The notes under the pieces are model-generated. The model did not search any database. It was given only the letters and a program-made list of their open reading frames with translations, and was not told where the DNA came from. Source: Spirosoma sp. SC4-14 (GTDB taxonomy: Bacteria; Bacteroidota; Bacteroidia; Cytophagales; Spirosomataceae). From it: a stretch of DNA of 64,000 nucleotides. The stretch lies in the NCBI RefSeq assembly GCF_037201965.1, contig NZ_CP147518.1, positions 5,511,001-5,575,000 of the forward strand, read 5' to 3'. Positions 34,301 through 41,554 of this stretch are shown in pieces; positions within the stretch are counted from its first letter, which is position 1; each line of letters starts with the position of its first letter. The position numbers were made by a program, and so were the translations under genes.

Positions 34301-34336
34301 AGGGAACTCACCCATATAAAAATGAGTGAGTTCCCT
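34301..34336. terminator. 11-bp hairpin between the LuxR gene and the peptide genes
   Basis: AGGGAACTCAC (34301-34311) pairs perfectly with 34326-34336 around a 14-base loop. There is no T run on the plus strand; an A6 run upstream would give a T run on the minus strand. It may mark the 3' end of the regulator transcript. Confidence 0.5.
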
Positions 34337-34444
34337 CATGCGATGGCCAAATTTATCTCTCACCTTTGTCTTGTTGACGCGCAACAAAGGCGGATACCGA
34401 AAAGCTTGGAAAGAGAGTAGGTCACAATTTATATTTCATTACTA

Positions 34445-34618
34445 ATGAGAAAACTAAAAGGCCACCAAATGTTATATGTTCAAGGTGGCGATTGGGGTGA
34501 TGTGATTAATGTCGGTTGTACAATTATGGGCACAGTCAAGTTTACATATGGGCTAGGCTCAGTCCCCGTAGCTGGATTTTGCTTAGGTTGGAGTATATCA
34601 AAATTAATATACAAATAA
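34445..34618 (+). CDS. Double-glycine leader peptide 1, putative two-peptide bacteriocin component
   Basis: This 57-residue precursor has a 15-residue leader MRKLKGHQMLYVQGG ending in Gly-Gly, the cut site of C39 peptidases. The 42-residue core begins DWGDVINVGC. It is hydrophobic and Gly-rich, has two cysteines (mature positions 10 and 31), a GxxxG motif (GFCLG) and a cationic end (SKLIYK). Core size, GxxxG and tandem arrangement with a second peptide are hallmarks of class IIb bacteriocins, where two peptides form a helix-helix pore. The leader differs from the longer leaders of Firmicutes and resembles GG-leader precursors described in Bacteroidota. The C39 transporter lies 2.3 kb downstream. 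The function is inferred; pheromone or disulfide-rich natural product are alternatives. Confidence 0.75.
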   Translation: MRKLKGHQMLYVQGGDWGDVINVGCTIMGTVKFTYGLGSVPVAGFCLGWSISKLIYK

Positions 34619-34623
34619 GTTTT

Positions 34624-34797
34624 ATGAAAAAGATCAATTTTAGTATTATGAACAAGTTTCAAGGAGGTATTACCCCCCATTGGACAGATTGTGCTTTCTT
34701 AACAGGAGCAGCAATTGTTACAACATTACTTGCAACACCGGCTGGAGGATCAATATTAGGTGGTATTGCTGCAGGCTGTTGGTATCATGTAAGGTAA
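34624..34797 (+). CDS. Double-glycine leader peptide 2, putative two-peptide bacteriocin component
   Basis: The second precursor starts 5 bases after the first and is also exactly 57 residues: a 15-residue leader MKKINFSIMNKFQGG and a 42-residue core. The core begins ITPHWTDC and continues with a hydrophobic stretch FLTGAAIVTTLLATPAGG and two overlapping GxxxG motifs (GSILG, GIAAG). It ends in CWYHVR. Two cysteines sit at mature positions 8 and 37, so a disulfide could tie both ends of a transmembrane hairpin or helix. Identical leader and core lengths with unrelated core sequences argue strongly for a matched pair. I use the ATG at 34624; upstream in-frame codons overlap peptide 1 in another frame and are not protein-like. 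Confidence 0.78.
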   Translation: MKKINFSIMNKFQGGITPHWTDCAFLTGAAIVTTLLATPAGGSILGGIAAGCWYHVR

Positions 34798-34804
34798 GGC
34801 AAGG

Positions 34805-35035
34805 TATTTAATAAGATATTTTTATAAGTAAATTGGCTTTGTTGCATGGCTCCTGATCTACCGAAAAAAGCCTGAACTCAACACCGTCGAAGGGTAAGGT
34901 GCCAAAAACAAGTAAGCGATTTAGCCTCGATAGGCTGTTTAAATTACCTTTTATCAGGCTGAGATCAGGATAAAACACACCTTCAAAGAGCCACGCAACA
35001 AAGCCAATTTACTTATAAAAATATCTTATTAAATA
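34805..35035. mobile_element. 231-bp MITE-like element with 48-bp terminal inverted repeats
   Basis: Left arm 34805-34852 and right arm 34988-35035 match at 47 of 48 positions. The outer half is AT-rich (TATTTAATAAGATATTTT) and the inner half is more GC-rich (GGCTTTGTTGC, like ends of some IS families). The 135-base interior has a smaller nested repeat (CCTGATCT 34852-34859 with AGATCAGG 34962-34969) and no gene. No flanking target duplication is evident. It separates the two peptide genes from the small membrane protein. It could be a non-autonomous transposon, or a very long hairpin in the operon's transcript that partly insulates peptides from transporter genes. Confidence 0.8.
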
Positions 35036-35221
35036 TTACATTTTTCCCATAAAAAAGCAACAATAATTAATCATATTATATTTCAACATCCGACACTTAC
35101 CCAATAAAAACAAATTTATTCACAAGTAAATACCATCACCTTATTCAATAATTAAAAAAAAGTTACATATAATTCACAAATAACAAAACTAATTAAACCG
35201 GCAATTATTTTACTATAATCA
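35036..35221. other. Very AT-rich leader upstream of the small membrane protein
   Basis: About 185 bases, almost devoid of G and C, lie between the MITE-like element and the 53-residue gene. No gene was seen. The composition is unlike the rest of the window and similar to that of the peptide genes. Confidence 0.5.
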
Positions 35222-35383
35222 ATGAAGAAAATTCGAGTAATATCTGGGCTATTGGCAGGCATTTACATGCTATATGATTATATTATTACAGATGGCAAAA
35301 TGTCAACTATCAGTTTCATTTTAATGATATTAATGTGCAGCATTATACTTTATAATTCCTTATATTCTGGTACAAAAAAATAA
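35222..35383 (+). CDS. 53-residue two-helix membrane protein, candidate immunity protein
   Basis: The product has a short basic start (MKKIRVIS), a first hydrophobic segment GLLAGIYMLYDYII, a short polar loop TDGKMST, a second hydrophobic segment ISFILMILMCSIILYNSLY and a basic end (SGTKK). Small cationic membrane proteins next to class II bacteriocin genes commonly protect the producer, and the position between the peptides and the export genes fits this role. No homologue is recognised by eye. Base composition is very AT-rich like the peptide genes. The start is the only plausible ATG and is preceded by AT-rich sequence without a Shine-Dalgarno site, as usual in this phylum. Confidence 0.6.
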   Translation: MKKIRVISGLLAGIYMLYDYIITDGKMSTISFILMILMCSIILYNSLYSGTKK

Positions 35384-35605
35384 AGACCATATTAAATCCC
35401 CAATGTACATTCACAATCCCCTTCTAAAGTATATTATTGATACGTGAGTAGAACTGCAAAATTTTATCAAATATACTCATTATATCCAGCAAGTTATGCA
35501 TGTAAAAAAATTTACAAACCATTTCCCAAATCAATAGTAAGTACATGGATTTAATAATTTCACTATAAACTACCATAATAGTCTTTATTACTGAACTAAA
35601 TCAAG

Positions 35606-36283
35606 ATGAACAACGCATTCTTACCCACAAATTATGCCAAACACCCGGGTTCAATGGATAATAGCTGGCTATTATTTGCCTTAATAATAATACTGAGTTT
35701 AGGATTAACTTTTGCTGGCCAGCATATTCTCCTTTCAGACGAACTGTATTTTAACGCTTTTTCTGAACAAATGACTTACGAGCAAATTCAGAAAACAATT
35801 ACACAAACGCATGAATGGTCCTGGCTTGGTTATGTAATTCTTCCGGTTTTAAATCTGCTTAAATTTGCACTGGTAGCTTCATGCCTGAGTCTGGGGTATT
35901 ACTTTGCAACCAATCAGTGGCTATTCAAACCGTTTTTCCGAATAGTAATTCAGGCTGAACTAGTACTGCTGCTACCTGCAGTTATTAAACTGCTCTGGTT
36001 CCTGTTTGTCCAAACAGATTATAACCTTGCCGACTTGCAGGTATTTTATCCACTGAGTGCTCTGAGCCTGATTGGGGCCGATTCAGTAGCACCTTATTGG
36101 CTTTATCCGCTTCAACTCACTAACCTTTTCGAGTTGGCTTACTGGCTGGTGCTGGCTTACGGCGTTTCGGAGGTTATTGACATACCCATACCCAAAGCAG
36201 TTGGGCTGGTAGCCGCTTCGTATGGGTCTGGATTGCTAGTTTGGGTGGCGCTGGTGATGTTCCTAACGGTGAGTTTGTCATGA
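35606..36283 (+). CDS. Polytopic membrane protein of the peptide-export locus
   Basis: The 225-residue protein has about five membrane segments: LLFALIIILSLGLTFAG near 22-38, VILPVLNLLKFALVASCLSL near 78-97, QAELVLLLPAVIKLLWFLFV near 114-133, LFELAYWLVLAYGVSEVI near 170-190 and LLVWVALVMFLTVSL near 210-224. A polar stretch (QMTYEQIQKTITQTHEW) separates the first two and should face one side. I do not recognise a family. It overlaps the thioredoxin gene by ATGA, so the two are translationally coupled. A membrane partner for thiol chemistry or for export would make sense, since both peptide cores contain cysteine pairs. No conserved cysteine pair typical of DsbB or VKOR was seen in it. Confidence 0.7.
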   Translation: MNNAFLPTNYAKHPGSMDNSWLLFALIIILSLGLTFAGQHILLSDELYFNAFSEQMTYEQIQKTITQTHEWSWLGYVILPVLNLLKFALVASCLSLGYYFATNQWLFKPFFRIVIQAELVLLLPAVIKLLWFLFVQTDYNLADLQVFYPLSALSLIGADSVAPYWLYPLQLTNLFELAYWLVLAYGVSEVIDIPIPKAVGLVAASYGSGLLVWVALVMFLTVSLS

Positions 36284-36795
36284 GAACGTATCTGAAATGG
36301 GGATTGCCTTTGCTGGTAGTAGCACTATTGTCGTATCTAATCTGGGGGTTTACCAACAAACTGAATCAGAAGCAGAAAACCGCCGACCGGATTCAGACTT
36401 TACCCACGTTTACGGCGTATGGATTGGATAGTTCGGTAATTCATACAGCCCAACTGGCTAACCGCCCAACGGTGTTTATCTACTTCGATCCTGATTGTGA
36501 GCACTGCCAGCGTGAAGCGGAAGAGCTCCACAAACGAGCCTCCTTACTCAATAACGCAGCCATCATTCTGCTTTCATCCGCACCACTGACAATCTTGAAA
36601 ACTTTTGCCCAAACATATCAATTGGGTAAGCTAACGAATGTGCAAGTCGCTCATATTGACCGAAAATCCGCTTACGAAACCTTCGGCTTCACCTCGATTC
36701 CTGATATACTAATCTACCGTTCAAATGGCTCATTGGCAAAACACTTTCAGGGCGAAACCAGCATTGAGGCTATCGCCCGGTATATAGCTCCCTGA
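36280..36795 (+). CDS. Membrane-anchored thioredoxin-like protein (TlpA/ResA type)
   Basis: The 171-residue protein starts with a single N-terminal membrane helix (GLPLLVVALLSYLIWGF near 8-24). A periplasmic thioredoxin fold follows, with strand TVFIYFDPDCEHCQREAEEL near 72-91; the active site is CEHC. Later strands (VAHIDRKSAYETFGF, then SIPDILIYRSNGSL) carry the cis-proline region IPD. It would exchange disulfides in the periplasm. Coupling to a polytopic membrane protein and a C39 exporter, plus two cysteines in each peptide core, suggests that it forms or repairs disulfides in the exported peptides. I start at the ATG within the ATGA overlap (36280). Confidence 0.85.
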   Translation: MRTYLKWGLPLLVVALLSYLIWGFTNKLNQKQKTADRIQTLPTFTAYGLDSSVIHTAQLANRPTVFIYFDPDCEHCQREAEELHKRASLLNNAAIILLSSAPLTILKTFAQTYQLGKLTNVQVAHIDRKSAYETFGFTSIPDILIYRSNGSLAKHFQGETSIEAIARYIAP

Positions 36796-36819
36796 CCTTC
36801 AAAGGTGGTTTTTATCATC

Positions 36820-36894
36820 ATGGAACAGATTGTACTTATTCTCCTAAGCCTGCTCTGGTTATTGGTTCAGTATTTTTCTCACCCTACCCTTTGA
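36820..36894 (+). CDS. 24-residue membrane micropeptide between thioredoxin and transporter genes
   Basis: The frame MEQIVLILLSLLWLLVQYFS ends HPTL and predicts a single transmembrane helix with no signal-like cleavage site. Its TGA (36892-36894) is one base before the transporter ATG (36896), a spacing typical of translational coupling. Small membrane peptides of this kind stabilise larger complexes (for example KdpF and CydX), so an accessory role for the exporter is possible. Because the frame is short, chance cannot be excluded; the exact abutment and uniform hydrophobicity are the support. Confidence 0.5.
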   Translation: MEQIVLILLSLLWLLVQYFSHPTL

Positions 36895-36895
36895 T

Positions 36896-39064
36896 ATGAA
36901 TCCTCGCAAGCACATTGAACGAACACTGGTCCGCCAACAGGAACAGGCCGATTGTGGAGTAGCCTGTCTGGCTTCGATACTGGCCTACTATGGTGGACAT
37001 AGTCGGCTGGAGCGGCTCCGCGAATTAAGTGGTACTGACCCACAAGGAACCACGTTATTAGGACTGTATCAGGCGGCTTCTCAACTGGGCATGGATGCTG
37101 AAGGTATGGAAGCTGAATCAGTCGAAAATCTTAAAACCGATGTCAGTGGCCCGGTTATCCTGCATATACTGGTCGACAACAGGTTGCAGCATTACGTTGT
37201 TTGCTACGGTTGGGATGCTCTTGAACAGCGTTTTTTGGTTGGTGATCCGGCACAGGGTATAGTCACCTATCGGGCCGAAGAACTGGCAACTATCTGGCCC
37301 TCACGTATACTCCTGACGTTATCTACAAATGCGACCTTCCGCCCGCAAACCGATGAAAAAAAAGCTAAACGACAATGGTTCTTCGGCCTCATCCGCGATG
37401 ACATTCCGCTACTAGCCATTGCTACGGGCCTTGGAATTATTACGGCGGGGTTAGGACTATCGACGGCAATTTTTTCGCAAAAACTGATCGACGAAATTTT
37501 ACCTAAACACGATACTCAACGGCTTATTTTGGGACTAGGCTTATTGACGTTTCTACTGGTAGCAAGGGCCATAGTCGGTTATTTGCGTGGTTTTCTGCTG
37601 AATCGCCAGAGCCGCGATTTCAATAACCGAATCATTAATCGATTTTATGAAGCGCTGCTTTACTTACCCAAGTCATTTTTCGACAGCCGCAAAACCGGGG
37701 AACTTATAGCACGTCTGAACGATACAGGCCGAATCCAGCGTAGCATCAGTTACCTGACCGGTACGGTCGTGATTAACGCGTTAGTGGTACTGGTGTCGGC
37801 AGGGTATCTCTTCACGTATTCGGTCTGGATAGGTCTGCTGGCGTTGTTGAGTATTCCGTTATATGGCGGTTTGGTGTGGCTTTATCATACTCGTATTATC
37901 CACAATCAGCGCGAGGTAATGACAGCATCGGCCCATACGGAAAGTAATTACGTTGACACCATTCAAGGAATCGATGTAATCAAAACAACCAACCGGGAAG
38001 CCTTTTTCGGAGGTATTACCCGAATCATCTACGGTCGTTTTCAGGATAAAGTATACCAGCTAGGTCAGATTAGTCTTCGCTTCAATCTGGTGGCCGAGCT
38101 AATCAGTGCACTACTCATTGCTGGGTTAATTACGCTCACTTCGGTTCTGGTTGTAGAGCAATTCTTACATCTGGGCGAAATGATGGCGATTCTGACTCTG
38201 GCGGGTAGCATTCTACCTGCCGTTGCAAGTCTGGCTATGACCAATATACAACTTCAGGAGGCTAATGTAGCCTTTGAGCGTATGTATGAGTATGCACATC
38301 TCACTCCAGAACAAAATGCTTTGGGACCTGATCTTATATTTACCTTTTCGTCGCTAACGATCCAGAATCTATACTTCCGGTTTCCGGGCCGCCCTTTGCA
38401 GTTAGAAAATATCTCGCTGGCACTAAATAAAGGAGAATTAATCGTCCTATTGGGTGAAAGCGGAAGTGGAAAAAGTACATTGCTCCAACTTATTCAACGA
38501 TTCTATGCTCCCGAAGCAGGACAGATTCGTTTGAATGGGACAGATTGGCATAGTGTTGATACCACAACCTGGCGACAAGCCATTGGTGTTGTTCCACAAC
38601 AGATCAAATTATTTGCCGGTACGTTATTGGATAATATCTGCCTTGGTAACATAGCAGAAGAAGCAGAGCAAGTAGTTCTGTTTTGCCGACACTACGGTTT
38701 TGACCGCTATTTCGAAGCATTCCCGCAAGGTTATTTAACCAGGCTAGGCGAAGATGGAATTGCTATTTCAGGTGGGCAGCAACAACTAGTAGCGCTAGCC
38801 AGGGCCTTATATCGAAAGCCGCAGTTGCTACTACTCGACGAGCCTACAGCAGCTATGGATCGTCATACAGAACAATTTGTTGTAGACTTACTGGAACAAC
38901 TACGTCCGCAAGTAACTATTTTACTTATTACGCACAAAGCTACTCTGATCCAATCGGCCAATCAGGTCTACGTCTTACAACAGGGACATCTAAACCCAAT
39001 CCATATTTACAGTCAAACCGGAAGCAATAACAACCTATTGGCGTTGAACTCATTGCTTCAATAG
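36896..39064 (+). CDS. C39-peptidase-containing peptide exporter (PCAT-type ABC transporter)
   Basis: The 722-residue protein combines three parts. Residues 1-140 are a C39 peptidase with the catalytic cysteine in QQEQADCGVACLASILAYYG (Cys20), histidine in QHYVVCYGW near 102 and aspartate in VGDPAQG near 117. Residues about 160-440 are the membrane domain. The ATPase domain has Walker A GESGSGKST near 519, Q-loop VVPQQIKLFAG near 566, signature ISGGQQQLVALARAL near 623, Walker B LLLLDEPTA near 645 and H-loop LLITHKATL near 675. Such proteins cut GG leaders and export the core peptide. The gene matches the two GG precursors upstream. No membrane-fusion (HlyD-like) or outer-membrane factor gene is adjacent. 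The coding sequence is less AT-rich than the peptide genes. Confidence 0.93.
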   Translation: MNPRKHIERTLVRQQEQADCGVACLASILAYYGGHSRLERLRELSGTDPQGTTLLGLYQAASQLGMDAEGMEAESVENLKTDVSGPVILHILVDNRLQHYVVCYGWDALEQRFLVGDPAQGIVTYRAEELATIWPSRILLTLSTNATFRPQTDEKKAKRQWFFGLIRDDIPLLAIATGLGIITAGLGLSTAIFSQKLIDEILPKHDTQRLILGLGLLTFLLVARAIVGYLRGFLLNRQSRDFNNRIINRFYEALLYLPKSFFDSRKTGELIARLNDTGRIQRSISYLTGTVVINALVVLVSAGYLFTYSVWIGLLALLSIPLYGGLVWLYHTRIIHNQREVMTASAHTESNYVDTIQGIDVIKTTNREAFFGGITRIIYGRFQDKVYQLGQISLRFNLVAELISALLIAGLITLTSVLVVEQFLHLGEMMAILTLAGSILPAVASLAMTNIQLQEANVAFERMYEYAHLTPEQNALGPDLIFTFSSLTIQNLYFRFPGRPLQLENISLALNKGELIVLLGESGSGKSTLLQLIQRFYAPEAGQIRLNGTDWHSVDTTTWRQAIGVVPQQIKLFAGTLLDNICLGNIAEEAEQVVLFCRHYGFDRYFEAFPQGYLTRLGEDGIAISGGQQQLVALARALYRKPQLLLLDEPTAAMDRHTEQFVVDLLEQLRPQVTILLITHKATLIQSANQVYVLQQGHLNPIHIYSQTGSNNNLLALNSLLQ

Positions 39065-39185
39065 AATAGGTATCATGCAATAAGGCCATTGAAAGGTTCT
39101 GAACAGAACTACTAATAGCGAACATTTAGCGATTGGCAAACGTTGTTCGGTAAACAGCTTTCTGAACAGTAGACGCCTTTTTCCG

Positions 39186-39193
39186 TACCTTTG
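39186..39193 (+). promoter_or_regulatory. Bacteroidota -7 box (TACCTTTG) for ispG
   Basis: TACCTTTG at 39186-39193 matches TAnnTTTG and lies 42 bases upstream of the ATG at 39236. The in-frame TTG at 39191 falls inside this box, which argues against it as the start codon. Confidence 0.55.
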
Positions 39194-39235
39194 CGGACGA
39201 CTACTGCCCTCGCAAACGGCTGTGGCACTACCTGT

Positions 39236-41275
39236 ATGCTCGATTCGCTGCTTACTCCTTCTATATCGACTGCCACCGATACTTCGGAGCGGTCTGGAAG
39301 TCCTGTTCTTTACACTCCTTCGCTGACTCAGTATATCCGTCGTAAAACCAGTACAGTTACTATTGGTGACGTTCCGATGGGTTCAGATTACCCGATTCGG
39401 GTGCAATCGATGACCACCGTCGATACAATGGATACCGAAGGATCTATTGAGCAAAGCATTCGGATGATCGAGGCTGGCTGCGAATATGTTCGGATTACGG
39501 CTCCCAGTGTAAAAGAAGCGCAGAATCTGGAAAACATTCGGAAGGGTCTGCGGGCGCGTGGCTATACAACACCACTCGTAGCCGATATTCACTTTACGCC
39601 CAATGCCGCCGAATTGGCAGCTCGTATTGTCGAGAAAGTACGGATCAATCCCGGCAACTACGCCGACCGTAAACGATTCGAATTCATCGACTATACCGAT
39701 GCGGCCTACGCGGCTGAACTGGATCGGATTCGGGAAAAATTTCTGCCGCTGGTCCGTATCTGTAAAGAATACGGCACGGCCATGCGTATCGGCACCAACC
39801 ACGGTTCACTATCTGACCGGATTCTGAGTCGCTATGGCGATACACCAGCCGGTATGGTGGAGTCGGCGCTGGAGTTTCTACGTATTTGCGAGGCCGAAAA
39901 CTACTACAACATCGTGTTGTCGATGAAATCGAGCAATCCGCAGGTGATGGTTCAGGCCTATCGGCTGCTGGTACAACGGCTCGATGAAGAAGGGCTGAAA
40001 CCCTATCCCTTACACCTTGGGGTTACGGAAGCGGGCGAGGCCGAAGATGGTCGTATCAAATCGGCATTAGGCATTGGCACCCTGCTCGAAGATGGTATTG
40101 GCGATACGGTTCGGGTGTCATTGACCGAAGAACCCGAGCGCGAAGCCCCCGTTGCGCAGGCACTGATCGACCGTTATACGCACCGGGCCGAAAAAAGCAC
40201 CCCGATTCCGGCCATTACGACCTACCCGATCAATCCGTTTCAGTACACGCGCCGGACAACACACGAAGTGGCCAACTTTGGTGGCCAAAATGTACCGCGT
40301 GTTATTGCCGATTTTAGCCAGATTCTGGTTCAGGAACATGATGTATTGCAGCCGATTGGCCATTTTTACCTACCCGTGCCCGACAAATGGCGCATGAACG
40401 ACCTGGGCGCCGATTACATATACACCGGTTCCAGTCCGGCCAGGTTCATGCTCCCCAACGGGCTGAAAGAAATTCAGGATTTTGTGGTATGGCAAACAGG
40501 CTCCGATCAGGTAAATACCTTTCCATTGCTGAGTGCTGCTGAATACATAACGGCTTCATCAACAGCCGAAAAACTTCATAACCGGCTGAATTTTGTTCGG
40601 GTCATGCTGGCCGATTTGTCCGACGAATTGCTCCAGGCGCTGCGTACCGATAACACTGTAGTGTTGCTTATCGCTACCGACAATGCCCATGCCATGCCCG
40701 AACTACGCCGATTAGTTGTAGAACTGATGAATCAGGCCATAACAACGCCGGTTGTTATTCAGCGAAACTACGCAACGGTTCCCGACGAAGACATGCCGCT
40801 ATATGCTGCAACCGATATGGGTGGCCTCTTAATTGACGGTTTAGGCGATGGTGTGCTATTATCTACGGCAGAAACACAGCCCACAAACCAAGCCGGCCAG
40901 CTTAGCCGTTTGAATAGTCTGGCATTTGGCATTTTGCAGGCTGCCCGCACGCGCATCACCAAAACCGAATATATTTCCTGCCCGTCCTGTGGGCGTACGC
41001 TATTCGATTTACAGGAAACCACTGCGCGTATTCGTCAACGTACCGATCATCTGAAAGGAGTCAAAATTGGTATTATGGGTTGCATTGTAAATGGCCCCGG
41101 CGAAATGGCTGATGCCGATTATGGCTATGTCGGAATTGGTCGCGATAAAATAGCGTTATATAGAGGGCAACAGGTCATTAAAAAATCAGTCCCGGCCGAC
41201 CGGGCTGTTGACGAACTGATCGAATTGATCCGGGAGGATAACCGCTGGATCGAACCGACACTGGAAATTGTTTAA
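39236..41275 (+). CDS. ispG: 4-hydroxy-3-methylbut-2-en-1-yl diphosphate synthase IspG, long form
   Basis: The 679-residue enzyme acts in the MEP pathway, turning methylerythritol cyclodiphosphate into HMBPP with electrons from a [4Fe-4S] cluster. The TIM-barrel part opens with YIRRKTSTVTIGDVPMGSDY near residue 30, then RVQSMTTVDTMD and LVADIHFTPNAAELAA. It carries the about 260-residue insert (about 280-550) found in plant, Chlamydia and Bacteroidota forms. The cluster cysteines are in ISCPSCGRTLFD near 578 and MGCIVNGPGEMADADYGYVG near 612. Start at the ATG at 39236, since TTG 39191 lies in the promoter. It appears to have its own promoter, so it is not part of the peptide-export unit. A stem-loop follows directly after the stop. 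Confidence 0.95.
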   Translation: MLDSLLTPSISTATDTSERSGSPVLYTPSLTQYIRRKTSTVTIGDVPMGSDYPIRVQSMTTVDTMDTEGSIEQSIRMIEAGCEYVRITAPSVKEAQNLENIRKGLRARGYTTPLVADIHFTPNAAELAARIVEKVRINPGNYADRKRFEFIDYTDAAYAAELDRIREKFLPLVRICKEYGTAMRIGTNHGSLSDRILSRYGDTPAGMVESALEFLRICEAENYYNIVLSMKSSNPQVMVQAYRLLVQRLDEEGLKPYPLHLGVTEAGEAEDGRIKSALGIGTLLEDGIGDTVRVSLTEEPEREAPVAQALIDRYTHRAEKSTPIPAITTYPINPFQYTRRTTHEVANFGGQNVPRVIADFSQILVQEHDVLQPIGHFYLPVPDKWRMNDLGADYIYTGSSPARFMLPNGLKEIQDFVVWQTGSDQVNTFPLLSAAEYITASSTAEKLHNRLNFVRVMLADLSDELLQALRTDNTVVLLIATDNAHAMPELRRLVVELMNQAITTPVVIQRNYATVPDEDMPLYAATDMGGLLIDGLGDGVLLSTAETQPTNQAGQLSRLNSLAFGILQAARTRITKTEYISCPSCGRTLFDLQETTARIRQRTDHLKGVKIGIMGCIVNGPGEMADADYGYVGIGRDKIALYRGQQVIKKSVPADRAVDELIELIREDNRWIEPTLEIV

Positions 41276-41277
41276 TC

Positions 41278-41342
41278 GTTTATGGTTTTCAGTTTATGGT
41301 TATGCTAATAGGCGGAGCAACCATAAACTGAAAACCGTAAAC
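41278..41342 (+). repeat. 24-bp stem-loop after ispG, copy A of a dispersed intergenic element
   Basis: Arms 41278-41301 and 41319-41342 match at 23 of 24 positions; the one difference would be a G-U pair in plus-strand RNA. The segment 41303-41328 recurs inverted at 42529-42554 with one difference in 26 bases, so this stem-loop is a copy of a dispersed element. Confidence 0.88.
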
Positions 41343-41365
41343 CGAATACTATAAACCCAACTACT

Positions 41366-41554
41366 GTGAACAGATTCATTGATTATCTAAAAATCGGGCC
41401 GGTTTTCTCGTATTTCATTCGAGTTTTTCGGAAACCAGACCCTAATCAACCAACCAGCGTAAACCTACGCATGATGCACGGTATCAATCGGATTTCGATT
41501 ATTATGTTTTTGTTTGCCGTAATTGTATACACCGTTCGTCATTGCACCCGATGA
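41366..41554 (+). CDS. Small membrane protein, DUF6728-like
   Basis: The 62-residue protein reads MNRFIDYLKIGPVFSYFIRV, then a polar middle (FRKPDPNQPTSVNLRMMHGI) and a single C-terminal membrane helix (ISIIMFLFAVIVYTVRHCTR). Proteins of this form, DYLKIG at the start and a terminal helix, occur as conserved small genes in Bacteroidota and match my recollection of DUF6728, but I could not confirm it. The stop codon overlaps the next ATG (ATGA), so it is translationally coupled to the YjbR-like gene. The function is unknown. Confidence 0.65.
   Translation: MNRFIDYLKIGPVFSYFIRVFRKPDPNQPTSVNLRMMHGINRISIIMFLFAVIVYTVRHCTR

Noticed and set aside
34516..34623. Upstream extension of GG peptide 2
   Set aside because: It overlaps peptide 1 in another frame and would hide the leader; the ATG at 34624 gives a 15-residue GG leader matching peptide 1.
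34809..35010. Minus-strand open stretch across the MITE-like element
   Set aside because: No start codon, and the frame runs through both inverted repeats; treated as non-coding.
39191..39235. TTG start for ispG
   Set aside because: The TTG lies inside the TACCTTTG promoter box, and the added residues are not part of the conserved enzyme.
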